A DNA stretch of 64,000 bases from Roseibium sediminis (GTDB lineage Bacteria; Pseudomonadota; Alphaproteobacteria; Rhizobiales; Stappiaceae). The DNA lies in assembly GCF_008711325.1 (NCBI RefSeq), contig NZ_VXDB01000002.1, forward strand, positions 124,001 to 188,000, read 5' to 3'. Numbering within the stretch: the first letter of the stretch is position 1; each line of letters opens with the position of its first letter. Made by a program: the position numbers and the translations under genes. This document shows, in pieces, positions 1 to 14,904 of this stretch. Under the pieces are notes generated by a model. The model was given only the letters and a program-made list of their open reading frames with translations. It ran no database searches and was not told the DNA's origin.

Positions 1-793
1 TCTTGAAGGCAGAACCACAGAACACCGGAACGAACATGCTGTTGATGGTGCCCTTACGGATCAGCTTGCGCAGCTGCTCGTTGGACGGCATTTCGCCTTC
101 CAGGTAGGCTTCCATCGCAGCTTCGTCGACTTCAACGGCTGTTTCGATCAGCTGCTCGCGAGCTTCGTTTGCACGGTCCACCAGGTCAGCCGGAATATCA
201 AGGACATCCCATGCTGCACCGAGGTTTTCCGACTGCCATACGAGAGCCTTCATTTCGATGAGGTCTACGCAACCGGCAAACTCGCTCTCAGCACCGATCG
301 GGAGCTGCATGACAAGCGGAGTAGCACCAAGACGGGTCTTGATCATGGTTACGCAACGATCGAAATCGGCGCCCAGCTTGTCCATCTTGTTGACGAAGAT
401 CATCCGCGGGACCTTGTACTTGTCGGCCTGACGCCAGACAGTCTCGGTCTGCGGCTCAACACCAGCATTGGCGTCGAGGAGAGCAACTGCGCCATCGAGA
501 ACGCGGAGCGAACGCTCAACTTCAATCGTGAAGTCAACGTGGCCCGGGGTATCGATGATGTTCAGACGCTTCTCTTTCCAGAAAGCGGTCGTCGCAGCAG
601 AGGTAATCGTGATGCCACGCTCCTGCTCCTGCTCCATCCAGTCCATGGTGGCTGCGCCATCATGCACTTCGCCAATCTTGTGGCTCTTGCCTGTGTAGTA
701 GAGGATCCGCTCGGTCGTGGTCGTCTTGCCAGCATCGATGTGTGCCATGATGCCGAAGTTGCGGTAGTCCTCGATTTTATGCGTGCGCGCCAT
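1..793 (-). CDS. fusA: Elongation factor G, N-terminal part (gene runs off the left edge)
   Basis: This is the translational GTPase that drives ribosome translocation and, with RRF, ribosome recycling in the cytoplasm. The reading frame starts at an ATG at 793 with [20 protein letters not shown] and continues in frame to base 1, giving about 264 residues of a protein usually near 690. Visible GTPase motifs are the P-loop ([15 protein letters not shown]), the DTPGHVDFT motif and NKMD. It lies 24 bases after rpsG in the usual rpsL-rpsG-fusA order, so it is co-transcribed from the str promoter. Domains II to V are outside the window. Identity is certain; only completeness cannot be judged. Confidence 0.98.
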   Translation of the reverse strand, partial: MARTHKIEDYRNFGIMAHIDAGKTTTTERILYYTGKSHKIGEVHDGAATMDWMEQEQERGITITSAATTAFWKEKRLNIIDTPGHVDFTIEVERSLRVLDGAVALLDANAGVEPQTETVWRQADKYKVPRMIFVNKMDKLGADFDRCVTMIKTRLGATPLVMQLPIGAESEFAGCVDLIEMKALVWQSENLGAAWDVLDIPADLVDRANEAREQLIETAVEVDEAAMEAYLEGEMPSNEQLRKLIRKGTINSMFVPVFCGSAFK

Positions 794-817
794 AGCGTCA
801 GCCCTTCGAAGTCCTGA

Positions 818-1288
<471 letters not shown>

Positions 1289-1300
1289 CTAATGTGCTCC

Positions 1301-1672
1301 TTACTTCGGCCGCTTCGCGCCGTACTTGGACCGGCGCTGCTTACGATCCTTGACGCCCTGGGTATCAAGCACACCACGAATGATGTGGTAGCGAACACCC
1401 GGCAAATCCTTCACACGACCGCCGCGGATCATCACGACAGAGTGTTCCTGAAGGTTGTGACCTTCACCCGGGATATAACCAATGACTTCAAAGCCGTTGG
1501 TCAGACGGATTTTTGCCACTTTACGCAGAGCCGAGTTCGGCTTCTTCGGAGTGGTCGTGTAAACGCGGGTGCAAACACCACGCTTTTGCGGGCAGGCCTC
1601 CATGGCCGGCACTTTGTTCCGCTTCGGCGGATCTTTCCGCGGCTTGCGGATCAACTGGTTGATGGTCGGCAT
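1301..1672 (-). CDS. rpsL: 30S ribosomal protein S12
   Basis: This 123-residue protein of the decoding centre is the first gene of the str operon. The start was placed at [12 protein letters not shown], which is the family start; an in-frame extension upstream has no resemblance to S12. The [19 protein letters not shown] and [12 protein letters not shown] loops, where streptomycin-resistance changes normally fall, read as wild type with Lys in both. It is followed closely by rpsG. A candidate promoter lies about 260 bases upstream. Confidence 0.98.
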   Translation of the reverse strand: MPTINQLIRKPRKDPPKRNKVPAMEACPQKRGVCTRVYTTTPKKPNSALRKVAKIRLTNGFEVIGYIPGEGHNLQEHSVVMIRGGRVKDLPGVRYHIIRGVLDTQGVKDRKQRRSKYGAKRPK

Positions 1673-2199
1673 ATCGTGCCCTTTACCTTGTCCATCCAAA
1701 AATTCGTATCGCAACTGCCGTTTTCGCTGACTTTGCATGCAAAATCGCGCCCGCGCACTCCAGAGGAGCGGCAGGCGCTGCGAAAACCAGAGGACCACGC
1801 ACTTTCATACGCGGTCATGCAATCGACGCTTATTCGCCTTTATGAACCCGGCAGCGTTTAAGAGGCTATTTCCTGCGCGAGCCGCGCTGGACAATTCCGC
1901 TCTTACCGCCTGCCCTTGGGATGGCCGGAACCTACTCACATCCCCTTCCCGCGTCAAGCGGTTTATCGGAATTTCCCGTTTTCCGGGATTTCGGCAGATT
2001 CCTAGGCTTTTTCAGTCGATTTTCGGACAATTTGCGCAATCTTGTTTCGCGGATAGCGCTTGTTTCAATCGTATTGTTACCGATACCGGAAATGCATGGC
2101 TGGCATACAGATGAACAAATGCTTAACACATTGGTTCAATTCATGACTCGGCTTTGGAATCACGTTTCCAAGAATCGGATTTCGGCGAATCCTTTTGCC
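1673..2199. other. Leader and upstream region of the str operon
   Basis: No credible gene lies in these 527 bases between rpsL and the small gene at 2200-2493. The part next to rpsL would be an untranslated leader of about 250 bases if the promoter at 1929-1957 is used. The far half is AT-richer than its surroundings. Plus-strand reading frames crossing it are shadows of rpoC that continue through the gap. Confidence 0.6.
1929..1957 (-). promoter_or_regulatory. Candidate promoter of the rpsL-rpsG-fusA operon
   Basis: On the minus strand the sequence shows a -35 box TTGACG (1952-1957), a 17-base spacer and a -10 box TAGGTT (1929-1934), a good alphaproteobacterial housekeeping promoter pattern. 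It points at rpsL, about 255 bases downstream. It is assigned by eye only. Confidence 0.55.
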
Positions 2200-2493
2200 C
2201 TATTCGGCAAATGCGATCACCGCGACGTTTCCGGCCAACGCATCCTCATAGGCTGCTTCATAGGTCGGGTCTTCCGGCTCGCCGTCCATGACGCCGATCT
2301 GATCCAGCTCCGCTTCGACATAACCCTTAGAGGTCAGCGCCTCGAGCGTCTTGCGAACCGCATCATCATCATCCGCTCCACGCAGGAGCACATGGACCGG
2401 AGTAGCTGTTTCTTCAGTGCCGTCTTCATGGTCCCATACCCGACCGATTACTATGTAGACGACCGGATCGAGTGTATCGCCATTGTCATTCAT
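2200..2493 (-). CDS. Small acidic protein of unknown function
   Basis: This is a 97-residue cytoplasmic protein with no signal peptide or membrane segment. The chosen start is MNDNGDTLDP, which has GGGAA eight bases upstream; an ATG at 2514 is possible but lacks a ribosome site. The protein is strongly acidic (runs such as GADDDDA and DGEPEDPTYEAAYEDA) and has an alternating hydrophobic pattern (VVYIVIGRVW, HVLLRG, VAVIAFAE) that suggests a small alpha/beta fold. It lies between the rpoC terminator and the str operon on the same strand. I do not recognise the family and assign no function. Position inside an otherwise housekeeping cluster suggests a conserved lineage gene. Confidence 0.75.
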   Translation of the reverse strand: MNDNGDTLDPVVYIVIGRVWDHEDGTEETATPVHVLLRGADDDDAVRKTLEALTSKGYVEAELDQIGVMDGEPEDPTYEAAYEDALAGNVAVIAFAE

Positions 2494-2521
2494 GATGAGA
2501 TTTCCCTGGTACATATGAGAA

Positions 2522-2541
2522 GGGCCGCCCGAAGGCGGCCC
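2522..2541 (-). terminator. Terminator after rpoC
   Basis: A perfect 8-bp stem (GGGCCGCC/GGCGGCCC) closes a four-base loop that reads TTCG on the minus strand. It lies 24 bases past the rpoC stop codon. The following T-tract on the minus strand is short (TTCT), so termination may be partial and allow read-through into the small gene at 2493. Confidence 0.65.
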
Positions 2542-2565
2542 TGCATTTTTCATTTGGTCGAACCG

Positions 2566-6771
<4,206 letters not shown>

Positions 6772-6872
6772 GGTCCATCTCCTTCACTGCAGGGGCCGGG
6801 AGAACGCCCGTCGGCGCTCTCCCCTCAGCCAGCACTGCAAGTCTCAAATCGGTCTTAGTCTTCACGTCCGGA

Positions 6873-9800
6873 TCACTCGGCTGCGTCAGCAGCAGGTTCG
6901 TCGGAGAGCTGAGGCTGATCGGTGCGCTGCAGCTCCACGTTCAGACCCAAAGACCGCATTTCTTTCACAAGCACGTTGAAGCTTTCCGGAATGCCTGCCT
7001 CGAAGGTGTCGTCACCGCGAACAATGGCCTCATAGACCTTTGTACGACCGGCCACGTCATCCGACTTGACAGTAAGCATTTCCTGCAGCGTGTAGGCTGC
7101 ACCATAGGCTTCAAGGGCCCAGACCTCCATTTCCCCGAAGCGCTGGCCACCGAACTGCGCCTTACCACCCAGCGGCTGCTGGGTAACGAGCGAGTACGGG
7201 CCAATCGAACGGGCATGGATCTTGTCGTCGACCAGGTGGTGGAGCTTCAACATGTAGATGTAGCCCACGGTCACACGGCGATCGAACTCTTCCCCTGTCC
7301 GGCCATCATAGAGGACCGACTGGCCGCTCGTATGGTATCCGGCAATGTTCAGAGCATCGACAACATCTGGTTCACGCGCGCCGTCGAAGACCGGCGTTGC
7401 AATCGGCACGCCCTTCTTCAACTGTTCGGCAAGGAGCGTGATGCTCTCGTCATCGAATTCCTTGACGTTATCGCCCTTCAGATTGTCGCCGTAGATCTCG
7501 ACGATCTTTCCGCGAAGCTCATCAATCTGGCCCGACTTCCTGTACTCATCGTACATTTCGCCGATACGCAGACCCATGCCGCGGCAGGCCCAACCCAGGT
7601 GGGTTTCAAGGATCTGACCAACGTTCATGCGCGAAGGCACGCCGAGCGGGTTCAACACGATGTCGACATGCGTGCCGTCTTCCAGGAACGGCATGTCTTC
7701 ACACGGGTTGATCTTGGACACCACACCCTTGTTGCCGTGACGGCCAGCCATCTTGTCGCCCGGCTGAAGCTTGCGCTTCACGGCAACGAAGACCTTGACC
7801 ATCTTCATGACGCCCGGGGGCAGCTCATCACCACGCTGCAGCTTCTCGACCTTGTCGATAAACCGCTGCTCAAGGCGCTTGCGGCTGTCATCATACTGAC
7901 CGCGCAGAGCCTCGATTTCGGACATGAACTTCTCGTCTTCGGTCGCAAACTGCCACCACTGGGACCGCGGGAATTCATTGAGTGCGTCGCCGTTCAGCTC
8001 CCCACCCTTCTTGAAGCCCTTGGGCCCTGCAACAGCGGACTTGCCGAGCAGCATTTCTGCCAGACGGCCATAGACGTTACGGTCCAGGATTGCCTGTTCG
8101 TCGTCACGGTCCTTTGCAAGACGCTCGATTTCCTCGCGCTCGATAGCCATAGCGCGCTCGTCCTTCTCAACGCCGTGGCGATTGAAGACACGAACTTCGA
8201 CAACGGTACCCGAAACTCCCGGCGGCAGGCGCAGGGACGTGTCGCGAACATCGGACGCCTTTTCACCGAAGATGGCGCGCAGAAGCTTTTCTTCCGGCGT
8301 CATCGGGCTTTCGCCCTTCGGAGTGATCTTGCCGACGAGAATGTCGCCCGGATGCAGTTCCGCACCGATATAGACAATCCCGGCTTCGTCGAGGTTCTTC
8401 AGGGCTTCTTCCGAAACGTTCGGAATGTCGCGCGTGATTTCTTCCGGACCAAGCTTGGTGTCACGCGCCATCACTTCGAATTCTTCCAGATGGATCGAAG
8501 TGAAGACGTCATCGGACACGATCCGCTCGGACAGCAGGATGGAATCCTCGAAGTTGTAGCCGTTCCACGGCATGAACGCGACGAGCACGTTCCGGCCGAG
8601 AGCCAGATCACCGAGATCAGTCGACGGACCGTCCGCAATGATGTCACCCTTGTGAACCCGGTCACCCACGCGAACCAGCGGGCGCTGGTTGATGCAGGTG
8701 TTCTGGTTCGAACGCTGGAACTTCATCAGGCGGTAGATATCAACACCGGACTTGCCCGGATCGAGATCTTCGGTTGCCCGGATAACGATACGGGTCGCGT
8801 CAACCTGGTCGACGACACCGGCGCGCTTTGCACCGATGGCCGCACCGGAGTCGCGAGCCACGATCGGCTCCATGCCGGTTCCAACGAACGGAGCTTCTGC
8901 CCGCACGAGCGGAACGGCCTGACGCTGCATGTTCGAGCCCATCAGGGCGCGGTTCGCGTCATCGTTCTCAAGGAACGGAATGAGCGCGGCAGCAACAGAC
9001 ACAAGCTGCTTCGGCGAAACGTCCATGAGGTCAACGCGATCAGACGGGACCATCATGTTTTCGCCGGCGTGGCGGCAGGTGATCAGTTCGTCCGTGAACC
9101 GTCCGACGTCATCATAGCTGGCGTTGGACTGAGCCACGTAGTGCTTGGCTTCTTCCATCGCGGACAGGTAGACGATGTCGTTGGTCACGACGCCGTCCTT
9201 CACCTTGCGATACGGGCTTTCAATGAAGCCGTACTTGTTCACACGGGCGAAGGTTGCAAGCGAGTTGATCAGACCGATGTTCGGGCCTTCCGGCGTCTCA
9301 ATCGGGCAGATACGACCGTAGTGCGTCGGGTGAACGTCGCGAACTTCGAAGCCTGCGCGCTCACGGGTCAGACCACCCGGGCCAAGGGCCGAAAGGCGGC
9401 GCTTGTGCGTGACTTCGGACAGCGGGTTCGTCTGGTCCATGAACTGCGACAGCTGCGAGGAGCCGAAGAATTCACGAACGGCAGCCGCTGCCGGCTTCGC
9501 GTTGATCAGGTCCTGCGGCATAACGGTGTCGATCTCGACAGAGCTCATGCGCTCCTTGATCGCGCGTTCCATGCGCAGCAGGCCAACCCGGTACTGGTTT
9601 TCCATGAGTTCGCCAACCGAGCGAACACGACGGTTGCCCAGGTTGTCGATGTCATCGATTTCGCCCTTGCCATCACGCAGCTGCAACAGCACGCGAATAA
9701 CTTCAAGGATATCTTCCTTGCGCAGGACGCGAACCGTGTCTTCAGCATCGACGTCGAGACGCATGTTCATCTTCACGCGGCCAACGGCGGAGAGGTCATA

Positions 9801-11012
9801 GCGCTCTGCATCGAAGAACAGCGACTGGAACATGGCTTCCGCGGAATCGATGGTGGGCGGCTCACCCGGGCGCATCACGCGGTAGATGTCGAACAGCGCG
9901 TCTTCGCGGGACTCGTTCTTGTCCACGGCAAGGGTCGTGCGGATGTACGGGCCCGTGTTGACGTGGTCAATGTCGAGAACAACAAGATCGTGGTAACCGC
10001 GATCAACGAGTTCCTCGAGGAGCTTGCCTGTGATTTCCTCACCGGCTTCCGCATAAATCTCACCGGACTGAGCGTTGACGATGTCCTCAGCCAGATACTG
10101 GCCATGCAGGTCTTCGTCGGTCACCTTCAGAGCGGTAACGTTCTTTTCAGCCAGCTGCTTGATGGTGCGAGCCGTGATCTTGCGACCACCTTCGACAACC
10201 ACTTCGCCGCTGTCAGCGTCGATCAGGTCATAGGACGCCTTGGTGCCCTTCAAACGCTCGCCGTCAAACGGCATGCGCCAGGAACCATCCTTCTCGCGGG
10301 TATATTCAATCCGGTTGTAGAAGGTGTTCAGGATCTCTTCGCCGTCAAGGCCGAGGGCCATGAGAAGCGAGGTGACCGGGATCTTGCGGCGACGGTCGAT
10401 ACGCGCATACACGACGTCCTTGGCATCGAACTCGATGTCCAGCCAGGAGCCGCGATAAGGAATGACGCGCGCTGCAAACAGAAGCTTGCCGGAAGAGTGC
10501 GTCTTGCCCTTGTCGTGATCGAAAAACACGCCCGGCGAACGGTGCATCTGGGAGACGATGACGCGCTCGGTGCCGTTGACGATAAAGGTACCATTGTCCG
10601 TCATGAAGGGCATGTCGCCCATGTAGACGTCCTGCTCCTTGATGTCCTTCACCGACTTGGCGCCGGTTTCTTCGTCGACATCAAACACGATCAGGCGCAA
10701 GGTGACCTTGAGCGGCGCTGCGAACGTCATGTCGCGCTGGCGGCACTCGTCAACATCGTACTTCGGAGCTTCAAATTCGTAGGAAACAAACTCAAGAAGA
10801 GATGTTCCGGCAAAATCGGAGATCGGGAACACGGACTGGAATACGGCTTCCAGACCATCATTTTTGCGTCCACCGCCCGGCATCTCGTCGACCTGAAGGA
10901 ATTGGTCGTAGGATGCTTTTTGAACCTCGATGAGATTGGGCATGGCCGCGACATCGCGGATTGATCCGTAGTATTTACGAACCTTTTTGCGACCGTTGAA
11001 CGTTTGGGTCAT
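6873..11012 (-). CDS. rpoB: RNA polymerase subunit beta
   Basis: This 1379-residue subunit forms, with beta', the active-site cleft of RNA polymerase. The start was set at [18 protein letters not shown], preceded by GAGGAG; an upstream in-frame extension is not conserved-looking. The rifampicin pocket ([30 protein letters not shown]) reads as the common sensitive form. The conserved C-terminal blocks [19 protein letters not shown] (here [15 protein letters not shown]) and [21 protein letters not shown] are intact. It lies between rplL and rpoC, the standard order. A GC hairpin in the rplL-rpoB gap may adjust its level relative to the L10/L12 genes. Confidence 0.99.
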   Translation of the reverse strand: MTQTFNGRKKVRKYYGSIRDVAAMPNLIEVQKASYDQFLQVDEMPGGGRKNDGLEAVFQSVFPISDFAGTSLLEFVSYEFEAPKYDVDECRQRDMTFAAPLKVTLRLIVFDVDEETGAKSVKDIKEQDVYMGDMPFMTDNGTFIVNGTERVIVSQMHRSPGVFFDHDKGKTHSSGKLLFAARVIPYRGSWLDIEFDAKDVVYARIDRRRKIPVTSLLMALGLDGEEILNTFYNRIEYTREKDGSWRMPFDGERLKGTKASYDLIDADSGEVVVEGGRKITARTIKQLAEKNVTALKVTDEDLHGQYLAEDIVNAQSGEIYAEAGEEITGKLLEELVDRGYHDLVVLDIDHVNTGPYIRTTLAVDKNESREDALFDIYRVMRPGEPPTIDSAEAMFQSLFFDAERYDLSAVGRVKMNMRLDVDAEDTVRVLRKEDILEVIRVLLQLRDGKGEIDDIDNLGNRRVRSVGELMENQYRVGLLRMERAIKERMSSVEIDTVMPQDLINAKPAAAAVREFFGSSQLSQFMDQTNPLSEVTHKRRLSALGPGGLTRERAGFEVRDVHPTHYGRICPIETPEGPNIGLINSLATFARVNKYGFIESPYRKVKDGVVTNDIVYLSAMEEAKHYVAQSNASYDDVGRFTDELITCRHAGENMMVPSDRVDLMDVSPKQLVSVAAALIPFLENDDANRALMGSNMQRQAVPLVRAEAPFVGTGMEPIVARDSGAAIGAKRAGVVDQVDATRIVIRATEDLDPGKSGVDIYRLMKFQRSNQNTCINQRPLVRVGDRVHKGDIIADGPSTDLGDLALGRNVLVAFMPWNGYNFEDSILLSERIVSDDVFTSIHLEEFEVMARDTKLGPEEITRDIPNVSEEALKNLDEAGIVYIGAELHPGDILVGKITPKGESPMTPEEKLLRAIFGEKASDVRDTSLRLPPGVSGTVVEVRVFNRHGVEKDERAMAIEREEIERLAKDRDDEQAILDRNVYGRLAEMLLGKSAVAGPKGFKKGGELNGDALNEFPRSQWWQFATEDEKFMSEIEALRGQYDDSRKRLEQRFIDKVEKLQRGDELPPGVMKMVKVFVAVKRKLQPGDKMAGRHGNKGVVSKINPCEDMPFLEDGTHVDIVLNPLGVPSRMNVGQILETHLGWACRGMGLRIGEMYDEYRKSGQIDELRGKIVEIYGDNLKGDNVKEFDDESITLLAEQLKKGVPIATPVFDGAREPDVVDALNIAGYHTSGQSVLYDGRTGEEFDRRVTVGYIYMLKLHHLVDDKIHARSIGPYSLVTQQPLGGKAQFGGQRFGEMEVWALEAYGAAYTLQEMLTVKSDDVAGRTKVYEAIVRGDDTFEAGIPESFNVLVKEMRSLGLNVELQRTDQPQLSDEPAADAAE

Positions 11013-11219
11013 TGTCGCTCCTCGTATCGGCCGGGTAACGGCTTCCCGAAACGCCCCTTGTCCATCGGATGCTTTGCATCCAGGCGCTTCGGAAAAACGT
11101 TCCCCATTGATCACCCTGCCAGCGTGAAACAGGATCGTGATCGGTCTATGGGGTCTGAGGCATCCCTTTGGAAAGAGGATCCCCCAGTGGTACGTTTGCC
11201 CCGGAAACGGGAGAACCCG

Positions 11220-11242
11220 CCGGGGCCAGAAAACGGCCCCGG
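11220..11242 (-). promoter_or_regulatory. GC hairpin in the rplL-rpoB gap (attenuator or processing site)
   Basis: A perfect 8-bp stem CCGGGGCC/GGCCCCGG encloses a seven-base loop, just after the rplL stop. There is no T-tract on the minus strand, so it is not a full terminator. In enterobacteria the same gap holds an attenuator and an RNase III site; the equivalence here is by position only. Confidence 0.5.
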
Positions 11243-11274
11243 TTACCCGGGACCGTTATTGGGCTAAAGCCCGA

Positions 11275-11652
11275 TTACTTCAGCTCGACGGTAGCGCCGG
11301 CTTCTTCGAGCTTCTTCTTCAGCTCTTCTGCTTCTGCCTTGGAAACCTGTTCCTTGACCGGCTTCGGAGCGCCTTCGACGAGTTCCTTGGCTTCCTTCAG
11401 ACCGAGACCCGTGATGGCACGGACTTCCTTGATGACGTTGATTTTCTTGTCGCCAGCAGATGCCAGGATGACGTCGAATTCGGTCTTTTCTTCTTCAGCA
11501 GCAGCAGCGCCGCCACCAGCAGCAACAGCAGCAACTGCAACCGGAGCAGCAGCAGAAACGCCCCACTTCTCTTCCAGAAGCTTGGACAGTTCAGCAGCTT
11601 CCATAACGGTCAGTGCAGACAGTTCTTCGACGAGCTTTTCAAGATCAGCCAT
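11275..11652 (-). CDS. rplL: 50S ribosomal protein L7/L12
   Basis: This 125-residue stalk protein recruits translation factors to the ribosome. It has the N-terminal dimerisation helices ([20 protein letters not shown]), an Ala-rich hinge and the conserved C-terminal domain ([40 protein letters not shown]). It follows rplJ by 60 bases, so L10 and L12 are made together. Multiple copies per ribosome need high translation of this gene. Confidence 0.99.
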   Translation of the reverse strand: MADLEKLVEELSALTVMEAAELSKLLEEKWGVSAAAPVAVAAVAAGGGAAAAEEEKTEFDVILASAGDKKINVIKEVRAITGLGLKEAKELVEGAPKPVKEQVSKAEAEELKKKLEEAGATVELK

Positions 11653-11712
11653 TTTTCAGTACCTTAAGTTCGAACCAGTGTGTTGGTTTTGATTGACAGT
11701 GTTTTGGTCGCC

Positions 11713-12231
11713 TTATGCGGCCTTGTCCTTCTCGGCGTACGCGTTGAAGACGCGGGCGAGCTGCCCGGCCGGCGCGTTGACAACCTGAGCAATACGGGAT
11801 GCCGGGGTCTGGATCATACCGACCAGCTTTGCGCGCAGCTCATCGAGCGACGGCATAGAGGCCAGAGACTTAACTCCGTCCGCGTTCAGGTTTGTGGTTC
11901 CGAGAGCGCCACCAAGGATTTCAAACTTTGCGTTTGCCTTGGCGAAGTCTACTGCTGCCTTCGGGGCTGCGATCGGATCCTCGGAATAAACGAGGACGGT
12001 CGGGCCCTGGAAGAGGTCAGCAATGTGCTCCAGTTCCGTGCCTTGAAGGGCAAGTTTCACAAGGCGGTTTTTCGCGACTTTCACAGAGCCACCAGCTTCA
12101 CGTACAGAAGACCGCAGGGCAGTCATCTGGGAAACTGAAAGGCCTGCATAGTGCGCGACGACAACGACGCCGGTCTGTGCCAGCTCGGCGTTGAGAGACG
12201 TCACGAACTCGTGCTTTTCCGCTCTTTCCAC
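11713..12231 (-). CDS. rplJ: 50S ribosomal protein L10
   Basis: L10 anchors the L12 stalk to 23S rRNA. The frame of 172 residues starts with GTG at 12231 (read [17 protein letters not shown]), preceded by GGAGAAGG. The RNA-binding N-terminal domain has the typical [34 protein letters not shown] block; the C-terminal helix that holds L12 dimers follows. The leader at about 12380-12465 resembles the L10 autoregulatory RNA, so L10 or the L10-L12 complex probably represses its own translation. Confidence 0.98.
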   Translation of the reverse strand: MERAEKHEFVTSLNAELAQTGVVVVAHYAGLSVSQMTALRSSVREAGGSVKVAKNRLVKLALQGTELEHIADLFQGPTVLVYSEDPIAAPKAAVDFAKANAKFEILGGALGTTNLNADGVKSLASMPSLDELRAKLVGMIQTPASRIAQVVNAPAGQLARVFNAYAEKDKAA

Positions 12232-12379
12232 TTGCCTTCTCCATTTGATGACGTTTCCGTCACCGGTTTGCCTTTGCCGCAGCAGGTTTCCCGAACCCGG
12301 GACGCCCGCTAACGACGCTCAGGGTCCTGTCCCCTCGCTCGCGCGAGCAGCGCGGCAAGGCCTGGTTCGAACCGGGTGT

Positions 12380-12465
12380 TCGCTTTCGCGAAAGTTCGGC
12401 TCTTACCTATCTATGCAGGCCACTTGGCTTAAACCGGTTTCCCGGCACCTGCAGTCTCGGACAGG
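12380..12465 (-). promoter_or_regulatory. L10-type autoregulatory leader upstream of rplJ
   Basis: The 306-base gap between rplA and rplJ has no gene. On the minus strand it contains GAGACTGCAGGTGCC and, about 45 bases later, GGCCTGCATAGATAGG followed by TAAGAGCC; TGCAGG pairs with CCTGCA to close an arm with a purine-rich asymmetric loop. This is the pattern of the known ribosomal protein L10 leader that mimics its 23S rRNA site. The call rests on motif recall, not a covariance search. Confidence 0.6.
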
Positions 12466-12537
12466 GTGACCTGGCGGCGAGCCACCAGATCAATCAGCCG
12501 GTTGCCCGGCCGAAACTTGTAGATCCGACGTGTCGGA

Positions 12538-13233
12538 TTACTCGCTGACGGTTGCCAGGTCGACCTTTACGCCCGGGCCCATCGTCGAGGAAATTGCGAT
12601 CCGGCGCATGTACTGCCCCTTGGATCCGGACGGCTTTGCCTTCTGAACAGCATCAACAAATGCCTGGATGTTCTGCTTCAGAGCATCTTCAGAGAAGGAA
12701 ACCTTGCCGATGCCTGCATGAACGATACCGGCCTTTTCGACGCGGAACTGAACAGCACCGCCCTTGGCGTCGTTAACAGCAGACTTCACGTCCGGAGTTA
12801 CCGTTCCGACCTTCGGGTTCGGCATCAGGCCGCGCGGGCCGAGAACCTTACCGAGGCGACCGACGAGCGGCATCATGTCCGGGGTAGCGATGACCGTATC
12901 GAAATCGATCTTGCCGCCCTGGATGGCTTCAACCAGGTCTTCTGCACCGACGATGTCTGCACCGGCTGCCTTGGCTTCTTCAGCCTTGTCGCCACGAGCA
13001 AACACGGCAACGCGAACAGTCTTGCCAGTGCCGTTCGGCAGAACACACACGCCGCGGACCATCTGGTCTGCATGACGCGGATCAACGCCGAGGTTGATTG
13101 CAACTTCGACGGTCTCGTCGAACTTGACCTTGGAACGACCCTTAACGAGAGTCAGAGCTTCGCCCAGACCATAGGTCTTGTTGCGATCAATACCCTCACG
13201 AGCTTCCGTGATACGCTTTCCGAGCTTAGCCAT
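12538..13233 (-). CDS. rplA: 50S ribosomal protein L1
   Basis: L1 forms the mobile stalk at the tRNA exit site and in many bacteria represses the rplK-rplA mRNA. The protein is 231 residues, family length, starting [20 protein letters not shown]. Characteristic blocks are [20 protein letters not shown], the [21 protein letters not shown] signature and the C-terminal [17 protein letters not shown]. Only four bases separate it from rplK, which implies translational coupling. Confidence 0.99.
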   Translation of the reverse strand: MAKLGKRITEAREGIDRNKTYGLGEALTLVKGRSKVKFDETVEVAINLGVDPRHADQMVRGVCVLPNGTGKTVRVAVFARGDKAEEAKAAGADIVGAEDLVEAIQGGKIDFDTVIATPDMMPLVGRLGKVLGPRGLMPNPKVGTVTPDVKSAVNDAKGGAVQFRVEKAGIVHAGIGKVSFSEDALKQNIQAFVDAVQKAKPSGSKGQYMRRIAISSTMGPGVKVDLATVSE

Positions 13234-13237
13234 GATC

Positions 13238-13666
13238 TTACTCCGTAACTTCCAGGCCCATGGACCGGGCGGAGCCTGCGACCATCAGCATTGCTGCGTC
13301 GATGTCGTTGGCGTTCAGGTCTTTCATCTTTGCTTCAGCGATTTCCTTGACCTGCGCCTTGGTCACGGAACCAACGGTGCCGCGGCCGGGGGTCTGGGAA
13401 CCCTTCTGAAGCTTTGCGGCCTTCTTGAGGAAGAACGACACCGGAGCCGTCTTGATCTCGAAGGTGAAAGACTTGTCGGAATAATATGTAATGACGGTCG
13501 GGCACGGAGCGCCCTTCTCAACATCCTGGGTCTGAGCGTTGAACGCCTTGCAGAATTCCATGATGTTCAGACCGCGCTGACCCAGCGCAGGACCAATCGG
13601 GGGAGACGGTGTTGCAGAACCAGCCGGCACCTGCAGCTTGATATAGCCGTCAATTTTCTTCGCCAT
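13238..13666 (-). CDS. rplK: 50S ribosomal protein L11
   Basis: L11 is part of the GTPase-associated centre and is needed for RelA activation by stalled ribosomes. The start was set at [16 protein letters not shown], with GGAG before it, giving 142 residues as in most bacteria; an in-frame upstream codon would add four residues. The conserved proline-rich [21 protein letters not shown] block and the C-terminal rRNA-binding [10 protein letters not shown] end are present. It is the first gene of the rplKAJL group, after a gap of about 165 bases from nusG. Confidence 0.99.
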   Translation of the reverse strand: MAKKIDGYIKLQVPAGSATPSPPIGPALGQRGLNIMEFCKAFNAQTQDVEKGAPCPTVITYYSDKSFTFEIKTAPVSFFLKKAAKLQKGSQTPGRGTVGSVTKAQVKEIAEAKMKDLNANDIDAAMLMVAGSARSMGLEVTE

Positions 13667-13830
13667 GTTGATCTCCATTCATGCAAGCGGATGATGGCTC
13701 ATCAGCCTTGCGGGAGTTGGTGGTGTGACCCTTGATGCCTGCCCGGCGATGAGCAGGCGGATCTACCACCCGATTACCCTGCCCCGTTCAGGACAGGCAC
13801 GGAGACTGCCAAAGCAGCCAAACAGTCAGA

Positions 13831-14361
13831 TCAGAGCTTGTCGACCTGACCGAATTCCAATTCGACCGGCGTGGCGCGACCGAAGATCGACACCGCCACC
13901 TTCAGGCGCGCACGCTCGTCATCAACTTCTTCGACGAGGCCGGAGAAGGACGCAAACGGGCCGTCGGATACGCGAACCTGCTCACCAACCTCAAAGCTGA
14001 TGGTCGGCTTCGGACGATCAACGCCTTCCTGCACCTGATTGATGATGCGAAGGGCTTCCCGCTCGGGGATCGGCACCGGCTTCTGGTCTGCACCGAGAAA
14101 CCCGGTAACTTTCGGTGTATCCTTGATGAGGTGGAACGCCTCGTTGGTCATGTCCATCTTCACCAGAACATAGCCCGGGAAGAACTTGCGCTCAGCCTCA
14201 ACCTTGCGGCCGCGGCGAACTTCAGTGACCTTTTCCATCGGAACGAGAATTTCCTCAAAAAGGTCGGAAAGACCCTTTTGCTCGGCCTTTTCACGGATGG
14301 ACTCGGCGACCTTCTTCTCGAAATTCGAATAGGCGTGCACAATGTACCAGCGCTTGGCCAT
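13831..14361 (-). CDS. nusG: Transcription termination/antitermination factor NusG
   Basis: NusG binds the RNA polymerase clamp, modulates pausing and couples transcription to Rho or ribosomes. The 176-residue protein starts [18 protein letters not shown]. The NGN domain shows [31 protein letters not shown]. The C-terminal KOW domain shows [22 protein letters not shown]. It follows secE by 64 bases, the near-universal secE-nusG pair, and precedes the L11 operon. Confidence 0.99.
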   Translation of the reverse strand: MAKRWYIVHAYSNFEKKVAESIREKAEQKGLSDLFEEILVPMEKVTEVRRGRKVEAERKFFPGYVLVKMDMTNEAFHLIKDTPKVTGFLGADQKPVPIPEREALRIINQVQEGVDRPKPTISFEVGEQVRVSDGPFASFSGLVEEVDDERARLKVAVSIFGRATPVELEFGQVDKL

Positions 14362-14425
14362 GTTCTTCAGTTCCGTTTCTTGTTCTTTTCAGCGTGTTAC
14401 GGGCAGATCCTCAATCGGGATCGCT

Positions 14426-14617
14426 TTAAACACCAAGCAGCCAGCCGATACCCCAGCCCATCAACTGGTCGGCAAGCAGGAAGAAAATCGACGCAATCAC
14501 CACCATGACAAAAACCATGACAGTGGTTACGGCAGTCTCGCGACGTGTCGGCCAGGTGACTTTCGACACCTCGGAGCGAACCTGCTGAATGAATGTAAAG
14601 GGATTGGTCTTCGCCAT
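14426..14617 (-). CDS. secE: Preprotein translocase subunit SecE
   Basis: This 63-residue single-pass protein clamps SecY in the inner-membrane SecYEG channel. It has the conserved amphipathic N-terminal segment FIQQVRSEVSKVTWPTRRET followed by one transmembrane helix (VMVFVMVVIASIFFLLADQL). This is the short SecE form typical of most bacteria, unlike the three-helix E. coli protein. It lies between tRNA-Trp and nusG on the same strand. Confidence 0.98.
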   Translation of the reverse strand: MAKTNPFTFIQQVRSEVSKVTWPTRRETAVTTVMVFVMVVIASIFFLLADQLMGWGIGWLLGV

Positions 14618-14645
14618 TCCGATTCCGGTCTGTTAAATACGAGTG

Positions 14646-14670
14646 GGCGCGCGACCCATGTTCGCGCGCC
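14646..14670 (-). other. GC hairpin between tRNA-Trp and secE
   Basis: An 8-bp inverted repeat (GGCGCGCG/CGCGCGCC, nine-base loop) lies just upstream of secE. No T-tract follows. It may be an RNA processing or partial attenuation signal separating the tRNA from the mRNA. Confidence 0.35.
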
Positions 14671-14720
14671 TCACCCGAGGTCTATGTAACCCCTCGGGGC
14701 TCTGCTTTCAAGAGCAAAAA

Positions 14721-14796
<76 letters not shown>

Positions 14797-14867
14797 TCAG
14801 GTGATCGAATTTCGATCTTGCTCCTGATACTCGCCTGACCTCGATTTATCAAGGCCTGACGAAGATA

Positions 14868-14895
14868 TCCACCGGGTCCGGGCGGACCCGGTGGA
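14868..14895 (-). terminator. Strong hairpin after tuf
   Basis: A perfect 12-bp stem TCCACCGGGTCC/GGACCCGGTGGA with a four-base loop begins ten bases after the tuf stop. No T-run follows on the minus strand, so it may be an RNA 3' stabiliser or a partial terminator between tuf and tRNA-Trp. Confidence 0.5.
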
Positions 14896-14904
14896 CACCA
14901 ATTC

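Noticed and set aside
7215..10964. 1249-codon open frame on the plus strand opposite rpoB, and frames of 887 and 752 codons opposite rpoC
   Set aside because: They are antisense shadows caused by codon bias of highly expressed GC-rich genes; no ribosome sites, and the sequences are Arg/His/Val-rich with no domain-like pattern.
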